A DNA stretch of 64,000 nucleotides from Paenibacillus sp. Soil750 (GCF_001428045.1 NZ_LMSD01000034.1:186001-250000); one strand, 5' to 3'. Positions 51,322 through 59,196 are shown, counted from the first letter of the stretch. The notes: generated by a model not told the origin, from the sequence alone. Numbers and translations are program-made.

Positions 51322-52108
51322 TGCGCATATTCATCTCGATATGTACGACGAAGAGTCGGCGAAGGCAATTATTGCAGAGCTGGAAGATTCACAGGTGCAG
51401 GCTTTGATCGCGGTATCCAGACATCTGGATTCCTGCAAAGCAACGAAGCAATTGAAGTCATTTGCTCCAGATCGCGTCTTCGCGGCTTACGGGTTTCATC
51501 CAGAGCAGGAACTGCCCACGGAAGCGCAGTTGGAGGCAATATTCGGTTGGATGAGTGAGCACGTAAGTGACATGATCGCAGTGGGTGAAATTGGACTTCC
51601 TTATTATACACGACACGAAGTTGAAGAGGCTGGCAAGCCGTTTGACGTAGCACCTTATATTCAGCTACTTGAGCGCTTCTTATGGCATGCTGCCCAGTGG
51701 GACAAGCCTGTTGTACTTCATGCAGTGTATGAGGATGCAGAGATTGTATGTGATCTACTAGCGAAGTACGGGCTCAAGAGGGCGCATTTCCATTGGTTTA
51801 AAGGTTCTGTCGAAACCGTGGAGCGTATGATTGGCGCTGGTTATTATATATCTATAACGCCAGATGTTCTCTATGAGGAAGAAATTCGAACTCTTGTTCG
51901 TGATTATCCATTGGAACTCCTGATGGTGGAGACAGATGGACCTTGGCCATTTGAAGGACGGTTCGCAGGTGAAGAGACACATCCGCGTATGATTCACGCA
52001 GTTATTGAACAAATCGCTGAGCTGAAGGGGAAATCCGTGCAAGAGACGGCAGCTATTCTACTCCAAAACACCAATCGCTTCTATAGCTTGTCTTGCGACC
52101 TGGACTAA
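51305..52108 (+). CDS. TatD-family metal-dependent hydrolase in the thiamine operon
   Basis: Amidohydrolase-fold protein of 267 aa. Metal ligands DAHIHLD (6-12), AVGEIGLPYY near 97, VVLHAVYED near 138, RAHFHWFKGS near 161 and VETDGPWPFEG near 206 match TatD. The start overlaps thiZ by 17 bases, so it is translated with the transporter under TPP control. TatD enzymes are usually nucleases; here the context suggests processing of an imported pyrimidine, analogous to YlmB deformylase (inference). Confidence 0.85.
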   Translation: MISAIDAHIHLDMYDEESAKAIIAELEDSQVQALIAVSRHLDSCKATKQLKSFAPDRVFAAYGFHPEQELPTEAQLEAIFGWMSEHVSDMIAVGEIGLPYYTRHEVEEAGKPFDVAPYIQLLERFLWHAAQWDKPVVLHAVYEDAEIVCDLLAKYGLKRAHFHWFKGSVETVERMIGAGYYISITPDVLYEEEIRTLVRDYPLELLMVETDGPWPFEGRFAGEETHPRMIHAVIEQIAELKGKSVQETAAILLQNTNRFYSLSCDLD

Positions 52109-52115
52109 ATCCAAC

Positions 52116-52144
52116 TGGACAAGTGTTCGTATTGGATCTATAAT
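52116..52144 (+). promoter_or_regulatory. Promoter for tag with upstream half LexA-like element
   Basis: TGGACA (52116-52121) and TATAAT (52139-52144) with a 17-base spacer. GACAAGTGTTCG (52118-52129) overlaps the -35 and resembles a degenerate LexA/DinR box. Confidence 0.7.
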
Positions 52145-52150
52145 GAAATA

Positions 52151-52162
52151 GAACACATGTTC
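52151..52162 (+). promoter_or_regulatory. LexA/DinR-like box at the tag start site
   Basis: GAACACATGTTC is a perfect GAAC-N4-GTTC palindrome, core of the Gram-positive LexA box, placed 7 bases after the -10, where it would block RNA polymerase. Confidence 0.75.
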
Positions 52163-52189
52163 GATATTTGGATGAGGTGAAAGAATAAG

Positions 52190-52750
52190 ATGACAAACCG
52201 ATGCGGTTGGGTTAACGAAGACCCTTTATATCAAGATTACCATGACCATGAGTGGGGAGTTCCCGTGCATGATGATCGCGTCTTGTTTGAGATGCTGAAT
52301 TTGGAAGGTGCTCAAGCTGGTTTAAGTTGGTATACGATTTTGAAGAAGCGAGATGCCTACCGGGAAGCATTCGATGGCTTTGATCCGCACGTGATCGTGA
52401 ATTATGATGAGGCGAAGCTGCAGGATTTACTCCAAAATCCCGGCATCGTGCGCAATCGTCTGAAAATAGCTTCTGTTGTTGGAAACGCAAAAGCCTTTCT
52501 GAAGGTGCAAGAAGAGTTTGGTACGTTTGATTCGTATATTTGGAGCTTCGTAGGTGGCGAAACCATCAAGAATAACTGGGAAGATAGCCGTCAGTTGCCT
52601 GCCAAAACGGACATCTCAGATCGTATGAGTAAAGACTTAAAGAAGCGCGGGTTCAAATTCGTAGGTTCAACGATTTGTTATGCCTACATGCAAGCTGTTG
52701 GCATGGTAAATGATCATAGCCAAGCTTGCTTCCGTTATCACAACGCATAA
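52190..52750 (+). CDS. tag: DNA-3-methyladenine glycosylase I
   Basis: Base excision enzyme of 186 aa removing 3-methyladenine from DNA. N-terminal CGWVNEDPLYQDYHDHEWG contains the zinc-binding Cys and His and the YHDxEWG motif; GLSWYTILKKRDAY near 45-58 and the C-terminal VGSTICYAYMQAVGMVNDH region with a zinc His are diagnostic. GAGGTGAAAG lies before the ATG. Upstream are a promoter and a LexA-like box, so it may belong to the SOS regulon here. Confidence 0.96.
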   Translation: MTNRCGWVNEDPLYQDYHDHEWGVPVHDDRVLFEMLNLEGAQAGLSWYTILKKRDAYREAFDGFDPHVIVNYDEAKLQDLLQNPGIVRNRLKIASVVGNAKAFLKVQEEFGTFDSYIWSFVGGETIKNNWEDSRQLPAKTDISDRMSKDLKKRGFKFVGSTICYAYMQAVGMVNDHSQACFRYHNA

Positions 52751-52764
52751 CTTGAAGTAATAAC

Positions 52765-52809
52765 ATAAGGCCATCTGAAGGACGAAGTGTCCGAATCAGA
52801 TGGCCTTAT
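52765..52809. terminator. Bidirectional terminator after tag
   Basis: ATAAGGCCATCTGA (52765-52778) pairs perfectly with TCAGATGGCCTTAT (52796-52809), with inner GGAC/GTCC. It is placed between converging genes. Confidence 0.93.
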
Positions 52810-52815
52810 TGTGCT

Positions 52816-53121
52816 TCAATTGGCATGTTGGAGTTGTTTCTCTATTAAATTGGCTTTGATCATATAAATCCGTTTGCGAATGTAGAAATCATAAACAGCG
52901 CCTGTAAGTTCCTTAGGTTTAATACGGTTGTTCGTGTCGTTATCTATGATTGTCACCGACCCGTCGTCATAAAACTTGAACGTGTAATCGGCATAGTAGG
53001 TGTGTGCTTCGTCAAGCATGTCATCGATCTGTGCAGGCAAAAGATGGTCAGTGTCACACAATGCCTTCTGATACCAATAATCTCTTTCGATAAAACGGAA
53101 ATTGTGACTGGGGTTCATCAT
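52816..53121 (-). CDS. Unknown 101-aa protein with LexA-like promoter
   Basis: Protein of 101 aa that I do not recognise. GAGGAGG (complement of 53130-53136) eight bases before ATG 53121 fixes the start. It begins MMNPSHNFRF, is soluble, rich in acidic and aromatic residues (IDDMLDEAHTYYADYTFKFYDDGSVTIID), and ends with a basic helix (RKRIYMIKANLIEKQL). Two LexA-like boxes flank its -10, so it is probably DNA damage induced. It converges on tag, whose promoter has the same kind of box. It is not a known SOS division inhibitor such as YneA by composition, since no signal or LysM is seen. Confidence 0.75.
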   Translation of the reverse strand: MMNPSHNFRFIERDYWYQKALCDTDHLLPAQIDDMLDEAHTYYADYTFKFYDDGSVTIIDNDTNNRIKPKELTGAVYDFYIRKRIYMIKANLIEKQLQHAN

Positions 53122-53143
53122 GTTAACAACCTCCTCATCTATT

Positions 53144-53185
53144 AGAACATTTGTTCTTGTTTTCATTATAACAAACAAGTGTTCG
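53144..53185 (-). promoter_or_regulatory. Promoter with paired LexA/DinR-like boxes
   Basis: AGAACATTTGTTCT (53144-53157) is a perfect GAAC-N4-GTTC box on the leader side; CAAACAAGTGTTCG (53172-53185), read as CGAACACTTGTTTG on the coding strand, is a second box. Between them is an extended -10 TGTTATAAT (complement of 53165-53173). The -35 is weak. Confidence 0.75.
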
Positions 53186-53235
53186 TAATGGAAGAGGAAT
53201 CTCTGAAAAAAAGGAAATATTTTCATAGAATAATA

Positions 53236-53269
53236 CGAAAAAAGCCACCAATCTCTAAGATTGATGGCT
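53236..53269 (-). terminator. Terminator overlapping the ypdA 3' end
   Basis: AGCCACCAATC (53243-53253) pairs with GATTGATGGCT (53259-53269), one mismatch, followed on the minus strand by T's. The stem includes the ypdA stop codon. Confidence 0.85.
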
Positions 53270-54241
53270 CTGACCGTTAACAATATGTTTGGTAATGGAA
53301 AGTCCGTGTAAACGGCCTGTTTCGATGAAGATCTCGTTCGCATCATATTTGGAAGAAGCGACCACACCTGCAACATATAAGCCGGGAATGTTCGTTTCCA
53401 TCGTCTCTGGGTTGACCAACGGTGCATTCGTTTCTTCATGAAACTGAACCCCAATATCCGTAAGCAGGAATCGATCCGGCCGAAAGCCAGTTAAGGCAAG
53501 TACAAAGTCATTATCCAAAGTGACGTGTTCGCTCCCTTTTCGTACGAGAACAGCTTGTTCGTCTATTCGTTCTACCTGAGCGTCAAACCACATTTGGATA
53601 CGCCCTTTATTCACCATGCTTTCAAATAAGGGACGGACCCATGGTTTGATATTGGCGGAGAAATCTTTCCCTCGATAGACGACAGTCACATCAGCACCAA
53701 CGCGGAGCAAATCCATGGCAGCATCCACGGCTGAATTGTTACCGCCGATGATCGCAACCTTCGCTCCGGCATAAGGATGTGCTTCTTTGTAGTAATGCGT
53801 TGTTTTGGGAAGCTCTTCGCCAGGAATACCCAGCATGTTCGGATGATCGAAATAACCGGTAGCGACAACGACTTTAAGCGTATCATAAGTCGCTTTATTG
53901 CCAAATTGATCGGACGTGTGGACCTTGAAGCCAGTTTCTACTTGCTCAATCCGAACAGCTTCTTCATAAGATCGAATGCGCAGTTGCTCACGGCGAGCGA
54001 CTTCACGATAGTAAACCAGCGCCTCTTGGCGATAAGGTTTGTCATGTGGGGTCGTAAAGGAGTAGCCGCCGATTTCTAACAATTCCGGTGTACTGAAAAA
54101 CTGCAAATACGTAGGGTATAAATAAATGGCATTCACAATACAGCTTTTCTCTATGAGTAATGGCGACAGACCAGCGCGCCCTAAGGCAACAGCTGCCGAT
54201 AATCCGCAAGGACCGGCACCAATAACAATGACTTGTTCCAT
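53255..54241 (-). CDS. ypdA: YpdA-type putative bacillithiol disulfide reductase
   Basis: FAD/NAD(P)H oxidoreductase of 328 aa (Bdr). FAD-binding VIGAGPCGLSAA at 5-16, YLYPTYLQFFSTPELLEIGG near 40-59 is diagnostic of YpdA, NADPH-binding AIIGGNNSAVDAA near 165, and a final GLYVAGVVAS near 287. It has a single Cys in GPCGLS matching the YpdA active-site cysteine. GGAGGTT precedes the ATG. Likely recycles oxidised bacillithiol for bacilliredoxins such as the ytxJ product at 6838. Confidence 0.9.
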   Translation of the reverse strand: MEQVIVIGAGPCGLSAAVALGRAGLSPLLIEKSCIVNAIYLYPTYLQFFSTPELLEIGGYSFTTPHDKPYRQEALVYYREVARREQLRIRSYEEAVRIEQVETGFKVHTSDQFGNKATYDTLKVVVATGYFDHPNMLGIPGEELPKTTHYYKEAHPYAGAKVAIIGGNNSAVDAAMDLLRVGADVTVVYRGKDFSANIKPWVRPLFESMVNKGRIQMWFDAQVERIDEQAVLVRKGSEHVTLDNDFVLALTGFRPDRFLLTDIGVQFHEETNAPLVNPETMETNIPGLYVAGVVASSKYDANEIFIETGRLHGLSITKHIVNGQSHQS

Positions 54242-54342
54242 GTAGCAACCTCCTCCAATACATACTTCTTAGTCTATAGTAGCGCAGGAGGTAAGAGATG
54301 CCAAGTTCGAATACCCTTGAAAATAAGTCGAATTAACCAAAA

Positions 54343-54386
54343 TAGAGCAGCCACCGGCTCCAGGAAGGAACGGTATGACTGCTCTA
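54343..54386 (-). terminator. Terminator after 59-aa gene
   Basis: TAGAGCAG (54343-54350) plus CCACCG pair with CGGTATGA and CTGCTCTA (54371-54386), followed by T's on the minus strand. Confidence 0.75.
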
Positions 54387-54401
54387 AAAGAATGAAGCCG
54401 A

Positions 54402-54581
54402 CTATTTCTGGTTTAGCTGATTTTCTTCATTTTCTTCACTAATATCGTCTTTGGCAAGATTGATGGAAGATGTGCTTGGCGCGTTTTCCAACGTATCATT
54501 TACGAAAGCCATATCTTGATTTTCCGCATTCGTATTCGTAGTACCTGTATAGTTGCCTTCATGTTTCTTATTTTCGACCAT
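54402..54581 (-). CDS. Small acidic 59-aa protein
   Basis: Short gene of 59 aa, with AAAAGGAAG before the ATG and a terminator after the stop. The peptide is polar, rich in Asn, Glu, Asp and Thr (TGTTNTNAENQDMAFVND, KDDISEENEENQL), without cysteines or membrane parts, and likely disordered. No family recognised. Confidence 0.62.
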   Translation of the reverse strand: MVENKKHEGNYTGTTNTNAENQDMAFVNDTLENAPSTSSINLAKDDISEENEENQLNQK

Positions 54582-54753
54582 AGGAGCACTTCCTTTTCTT
54601 CTGATTTACAGTACTCGGTTAATGTGTTCAAAAGAGGAGGATTATATTCCCTTTTTTTAGGTATCGTGAGAGGGTAGTGAGAGTCCATATAGTTCCTTTC
54701 AGCAAAATCCGCTATAATAAGCGAAGATGGTATGGAAAAGGAGAGAAATACGG

Positions 54754-55062
54754 ATGAATACGTCAAACATTAAACATATGGTTGTTTTCAAGCTGCACGC
54801 AGGTGCAAATAACGCAAATGCCGAGCGATTCCTAAAGATCAGTGCGGAAGAGTTAACAACAATTCCTGGTGTTGAGCAATTTGAAGTACTGCGCCAAGTG
54901 AGTGCAAAAGCGGATTATGACTACGGATTCTCTATGGTTTTTGCAAATCAAGCCGCTTATGAGGCTTATAATAATCACCCCGTACATACCCAGTATGTGG
55001 CTGAGCGCTGGATGAAAGAAGTTAGCTCCTTCCAGGAAATCGATTTTCAAATTTTCGAGTAA
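54754..55062 (+). CDS. Dabb (stress-responsive alpha/beta barrel) family protein
   Basis: Protein of 102 aa with the ferredoxin-like Dabb fold. KHMVVFKLHAGAN and the YDYGFSMVFANQAAYEAYNNHPVH stretch are the family pattern (conserved His/Phe and the DYxxSMxF motif). AAAGGAGAG precedes ATG 54754; an ORF start at 54727 is upstream of the site. Family members vary in function from stress response to polyketide cyclisation. It precedes DUF2164 by 15 bases. Confidence 0.88.
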   Translation: MNTSNIKHMVVFKLHAGANNANAERFLKISAEELTTIPGVEQFEVLRQVSAKADYDYGFSMVFANQAAYEAYNNHPVHTQYVAERWMKEVSSFQEIDFQIFE

Positions 55063-55077
55063 TAGGAGGACGTTTAG

Positions 55078-55332
55078 ATGAAAGTTTTGAAATTACCCAA
55101 GGATGAGAAAGATGCCCTAATTAGTGATTTACAGGAACATTTAGATGTAGAGCTTGGGGTAACGGTAGGTCAAATTGCAGCAGAGCAATTGATCGACTAC
55201 ATGCTTCAGCAGCTAACAGCTCCTATTTATAACCTTGCGATTGAGGATGCAATTAAAGGTGTCAGAGACCGAATGACCGTGCTGGAGGACGATCTCTACG
55301 CGTTGAAAGTTACCAAGCTTACTAGGAGATAA
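55078..55332 (+). CDS. DUF2164 family protein
   Basis: Small soluble helical protein of 84 aa. The pattern LPKDEKDALISDLQ near 5, ELGVTVGQIAAEQLIDYML and PIYNLAIEDAIKGVRDRM is typical of DUF2164. AGGAGG precedes the ATG. Function unknown. It follows the Dabb gene in a likely operon. Confidence 0.85.
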   Translation: MKVLKLPKDEKDALISDLQEHLDVELGVTVGQIAAEQLIDYMLQQLTAPIYNLAIEDAIKGVRDRMTVLEDDLYALKVTKLTRR

Positions 55333-55376
55333 TGTTCATTGACTCGTGTAAGAGCTTGATTGGAGTGGGGAACGTA

Positions 55377-56012
55377 ATGAAGAAGTCGGAAGAGCAGTTT
55401 GATGTGTTTGATGCAAAAAGGAATTGGCTCGGCGTGGCGCCTCGCTCCGAGGTTCATGCCAAGGGGCTATGGCATCAGACCTTCCAATGCTGGATTGTCA
55501 GCTTAGATGAGAACGTACCGAAGCTTCTGCTTCAGCTAAGGCATCCTGACAAAGATCTCTTCCCGGATTTACTGGATATCTCTTGTGCAGGGCATTTAGC
55601 TGCTGGTGAAACTGTCGAAGAGGGGACACGAGAGTTAGAGGAAGAATTAGGACTCTCTGTAGTCTTCGAGGACTTAATCTCCTGTGGTGTATTTGCGGAG
55701 GAGGATCTGATTTCGGACACGCTGATAGATCGTGAATTCTGTCATGTATTCCTCTATCGCTGCGATCAAGCGTTGCGAAGCTATGAGCTCCAGCCGGATG
55801 AGGTGACGGGACTATTCGCTGTGTGCGTCTCGGACTTTAAACAACTTGTTAGTGGTGAACGGGTGGAAATTACGGCGAATGGTTTCAAAATGGGAAGTAA
55901 CGGTGAGTACACAGATGTCGCATGGTCGATTTCATTGAAGGAAATTGTTCCTCATCCTAAGGCGTATTTTGAGCTTCTTTTTCAGAAGATGGGGAAGCTT
56001 GGTTGGGCGTGA
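55377..56012 (+). CDS. NUDIX hydrolase
   Basis: Protein of 211 aa. Start at 55377 with GGAGTGGGG before it; an ATG at 55332 overlapping the DUF2164 stop is possible but the extra residues do not fit the family. The NUDIX box is GHLAAGETVEEGTRELEEEL near 71-90 with metal-binding glutamates. The N-terminal FDVFDAKRNWLG and HQTFQCWIV resemble the IPP isomerase/YfcD-like subgroup. Substrate not predictable. Follows DUF2164 by 44 bases. Confidence 0.9.
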   Translation: MKKSEEQFDVFDAKRNWLGVAPRSEVHAKGLWHQTFQCWIVSLDENVPKLLLQLRHPDKDLFPDLLDISCAGHLAAGETVEEGTRELEEELGLSVVFEDLISCGVFAEEDLISDTLIDREFCHVFLYRCDQALRSYELQPDEVTGLFAVCVSDFKQLVSGERVEITANGFKMGSNGEYTDVAWSISLKEIVPHPKAYFELLFQKMGKLGWA

Positions 56013-56065
56013 GGATGTTAAGGCTGAAGATATGAAGAGGCGAAGAGATGAAGGCATGAATGAAA

Positions 56066-56096
56066 GAGAACCGATCAGTCGATCTGATCGGTTCTC
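56066..56096. terminator. Bidirectional terminator after NUDIX gene
   Basis: GAGAACCGATCAG (56066-56078) pairs perfectly with CTGATCGGTTCTC (56084-56096) with a five-base loop. Confidence 0.85.
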
Positions 56097-56113
56097 ATAG
56101 TGCGTAGCATCTT

Positions 56114-56278
56114 TTAGACGAAATAGGCATTCGCAATGTAGACATACGCGATGTAACACACGATGGAGAGGCCAATGCAGGTGATTCCCCATGCAATTTT
56201 TTGCTTAAACAAGAGCAAGAATCCAGCGCTGAAGGCGGATCCCATGACAAGCATTGAAATAAACGTTAGTACACCCAT
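56114..56278 (-). CDS. Small 54-aa two-helix membrane protein
   Basis: Short gene of 54 aa with two hydrophobic segments (about 3-22 and 27-48). AAGGAGAT precedes the ATG at 56278. It starts 14 bases after the DUF2533 gene, so the two are an operon. No family recognised. Confidence 0.62.
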   Translation of the reverse strand: MGVLTFISMLVMGSAFSAGFLLLFKQKIAWGITCIGLSIVCYIAYVYIANAYFV

Positions 56279-56292
56279 GGAAATGTATCTCC

Positions 56293-56547
56293 TTACCCTT
56301 TGTTTACGTAATCACGAACCATATCCTCAGTAACAAGGGAACGGAGTGGAGAAATACCTTTTTGGGCATGGGCGATAATTTGGGCCGTAACCGCGTTGAT
56401 GGCATCAACGTTAAATGGCAGCCCGCGTTTGCACAGATCGACAGCCGCGTCAATGGCGTGCTCTCGCTGCGCATCAAGCTCAGCAAATCGAACGAGATGC
56501 AAATGCTGTGCATTCGAATGTTTGGAAATCGCTTCATGTACATTCAT
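56293..56547 (-). CDS. DUF2533 (YpbS-like) protein
   Basis: Soluble helical protein of 84 aa. MNVHEAISKHSNAQH, FAELDAQREHAID and ITAQIIAHAQKGISP-like sequence (VTAQIIAHAQKGISP) match DUF2533, found in Bacillales as YpbS. AAAGGAG is nine bases before the ATG. Function unknown. Confidence 0.85.
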   Translation of the reverse strand: MNVHEAISKHSNAQHLHLVRFAELDAQREHAIDAAVDLCKRGLPFNVDAINAVTAQIIAHAQKGISPLRSLVTEDMVRDYVNKG

Positions 56548-56709
56548 GTTAAAGTTCTCCTTTAGTGACTAGATTGTCTTCTAGTATACACGATTGAAAA
56601 GCGAAGGAACAGGTTTCCAAACAGAAAACAGATGAACAAATCGTGATATTTCATTCAGTGCACTAACATTTAATGGCATTAATAAGATAGAGAGCTCGGA
56701 GTGAACCCC

Positions 56710-59196
56710 ATGAACGTGTTACCCATAAATGCAATACTTCCACAACTCGTACATACCTTACAAGAACGAACGTGTGCTATCGTAGTCGCGCAGCCTGGTG
56801 CAGGCAAAACAACTCAGGTTCCATTGGCATTATTGGAGGCAGTGTGGCTGCAAGGCCAAAAGATTCTTATGCTCGAGCCAAGAAGACTGGCAGCCCGCGC
56901 AGCAGCGCGTTACATGGCCAAATTGCTAGACGAGGAAGTCGGTCAGACGATTGGTTATCGGGTGAAAAATGATACACGCGTTGGTCCGAAAACGCGCATT
57001 GAAGTGATCACAGAAGGTATTCTAACTCGTATGTTGCAGCAGGACCCTGCCTTAGATGGGGTTGGCATCGTTATATTTGATGAGTTTCATGAGCGCAGCC
57101 TGCATGCAGATATTGGGCTTGCTTTGTGTCGTCAATCCCAAACCCTGCTTCGGGATGACTTGAGAATTTTGCTGATGTCCGCAACTTTGGAAGCCAATGC
57201 GATTTCTACACTGTTAGATGATGCGCCGATTATTGAGAGTGAAGGCCGAACTTTCCCCGTTGATACTCACTATCTGCAACAGAAAGTAGTAGGGAAAATA
57301 GAACCTGTAGTAGTCGCAAGTATTGGGCAAGCGTTGCAAGCGCACGCTGGAAGTATACTCGTATTCCTGCCAGGTGCAGCGGAAATCCATCGTGTAGCAA
57401 ATGGACTTGCGGCTTTGCGATTAGGAGAGGCTGTGCATGTTGCACCTTTATACGCGAATCTCTCGTTGGAGGATCAAGATCAAGCGCTGACGGCTGTCCG
57501 CACGCCTGGACATCGCAAAATCGTGCTCGCAACCTCGATCGCCGAGACCAGCTTGACGGTCGAGGGGATCACGGTTGTGATTGACAGCGGCCTCATGCGT
57601 GTGCCGCGTTTCTCGCCCCGCACCGGTATGACTCGTCTGACGACGGTGCCGGTATCCGTTGCCTCTGCCGATCAACGCAGAGGCCGAGCAGGGCGTCTCG
57701 GTCCAGGCGTGTGTTACCGCCTGTGGACCGAGACCGAGCATCGGCAGCTCCCGCCGAGCTCTACGCCCGAGATCCGCGAAGCTGATCTCGCCCCGCTGGC
57801 CCTGGAGCTTGCCGCCTGGGGCGCGCCAGACCCCGCTGCGCTGGTCTGGCTAGACCCTCCGCCTGCTGCTGCGTATCAGCAGGCGCGAGAACTACTCGTG
57901 CAGCTAGGCGCGCTGCACGAGAACGGGGGCCTAACGCCGCACGGCAAGCGTGTCGCAGCGTTAGGCCTGCACCCGCGGCTTGCGCACATGGTGCTGCAAG
58001 CCATCCCGCTTGAGCTCGGCACGCTGGCGTGCGAGCTCGCGGTCATGCTCAGCGAGCGCGATTTCATGCGCGCCGCCGAGAGGGATGCGGATGTGCGCAG
58101 CCGCATCGAAGAGCTCTGGCGCGCGCTGCGAGGCGACGCGCGCGAGGGTGTGGACCTTGGCCTTTGCCGCCGCATCGCGGCGGAGGCCAAGGTCTTGATG
58201 CAGTCGCTCGGCATCCGACCGAGCGTGAGTCCTGCAGCGGCGAGCGGACTGCTGCTCGCCTTCGCCTTCCCCGGCCGGGTCGCGCAGCGACGGTCGGCGG
58301 GGCGGTTTACGCTCGCGAACGGCCGCGGGGCCGTGCTGCCGGAGCTGCAGTCGCTCTCGAACGAGCGGTATATCGTCGCAGCGGAGCTGGACGATAGCGG
58401 AACGGAGAGCCGGATCTACCTCGCAGCTCCTCTGCAAGAGGAGGAGCTGTTCACTGCTTTTGAAAACCGCATTCGTAAGGAACAAGTTGTGGAATGGGAC
58501 GGTGCAGTGGGTTCCGTGCGAGCGAGAGAACTTTGGCAGCTTGGTGCGCTTACACTCAAAGATAAACCACTTCAAGAACCCAATCCGGATCTCGTCCTAC
58601 AAGCATTACTTGCAGGGATTCGTTCGGAATCCTTAGAGGTCCTGCCATGGACACGATCGGCTCGGCAACTTCAGGAACGCAGCATCTTTTTACATCGTTT
58701 TACGGAAAATTGGCCAGATCTTCGAGATGAAACCTTGTTGGCAACCCTGGAGGAATGGGCAGGTCCACATCTGTATGGACTAAAAAGTAAAGGCGCATTG
58801 AGCCGTCTTAACTTGACAAGCGTATTAGAAGAAATGCTAACATGGGAGCAACGACGTTCTTTAGACGAATGGGCGCCTACGCACATTCAAGTGCCAAGTG
58901 GGTCGCGTATCCCCGTTGACTATAGCAATATGGAATCACCGACACTCTCTGTACGTTTGCAAGAGATGTTTGGATTAGCAGATACGCCTCGCATTGCGAA
59001 AGGGAGGGTGCCTGTCACATTGCACTTGTTATCTCCAGCACAAAGGCCGATGCAGGTGACGAAGGATTTGGCCAGCTTTTGGCGGGAAGCCTATTTTGAA
59101 GTGAAGAAAGATCTCAAAGGCCGCTACCCCAAGCACTACTGGCCAGATGACCCTATGGCGGCGATTCCGACGAACCGTGCAAAGCCTAGAACCTGA
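56710..59196 (+). CDS. hrpB: ATP-dependent RNA helicase-like HrpB
   Basis: DEAH-family helicase of 828 aa. GGAG at 56698-56701 favours ATG 56710 over GTG 56701. Walker A QPGAGKTTQVP near 27, DEFHER (Walker B) near 124, SATLE near 158, TSIAETSLTVEG near 278 and QRRGRAGR near 318, then the winged-helix and HrpB C-terminal domain. The middle of the gene, about 57,500-58,440, is strikingly GC-rich (42 of 60 at 58021-58080) while the flanks are near 50 percent. Its role in Bacillales is not known. Confidence 0.9.
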   Translation: MNVLPINAILPQLVHTLQERTCAIVVAQPGAGKTTQVPLALLEAVWLQGQKILMLEPRRLAARAAARYMAKLLDEEVGQTIGYRVKNDTRVGPKTRIEVITEGILTRMLQQDPALDGVGIVIFDEFHERSLHADIGLALCRQSQTLLRDDLRILLMSATLEANAISTLLDDAPIIESEGRTFPVDTHYLQQKVVGKIEPVVVASIGQALQAHAGSILVFLPGAAEIHRVANGLAALRLGEAVHVAPLYANLSLEDQDQALTAVRTPGHRKIVLATSIAETSLTVEGITVVIDSGLMRVPRFSPRTGMTRLTTVPVSVASADQRRGRAGRLGPGVCYRLWTETEHRQLPPSSTPEIREADLAPLALELAAWGAPDPAALVWLDPPPAAAYQQARELLVQLGALHENGGLTPHGKRVAALGLHPRLAHMVLQAIPLELGTLACELAVMLSERDFMRAAERDADVRSRIEELWRALRGDAREGVDLGLCRRIAAEAKVLMQSLGIRPSVSPAAASGLLLAFAFPGRVAQRRSAGRFTLANGRGAVLPELQSLSNERYIVAAELDDSGTESRIYLAAPLQEEELFTAFENRIRKEQVVEWDGAVGSVRARELWQLGALTLKDKPLQEPNPDLVLQALLAGIRSESLEVLPWTRSARQLQERSIFLHRFTENWPDLRDETLLATLEEWAGPHLYGLKSKGALSRLNLTSVLEEMLTWEQRRSLDEWAPTHIQVPSGSRIPVDYSNMESPTLSVRLQEMFGLADTPRIAKGRVPVTLHLLSPAQRPMQVTKDLASFWREAYFEVKKDLKGRYPKHYWPDDPMAAIPTNRAKPRT

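Noticed and set aside
51305..52108. Calling the TatD-like gene a housekeeping DNase
   Set aside because: Overlap with thiZ and riboswitch control make a thiamine-related role at least as likely, so the family name only was used.
53122..53454. Longer minus-strand frame upstream of the 101-aa gene
   Set aside because: It would cross the promoter, LexA-like boxes and the ypdA terminator. GAGGAGG points to 53121.
54500..54766. Minus-strand frame of 88 aa
   Set aside because: Another frame of the 59-aa gene region, extending into the Dabb promoter area without a ribosome site.
57448..58575. Several long minus-strand and plus-strand frames inside hrpB
   Set aside because: They are shadows due to the scarcity of stop codons in the GC-rich block; hrpB motifs lie in the real frame.
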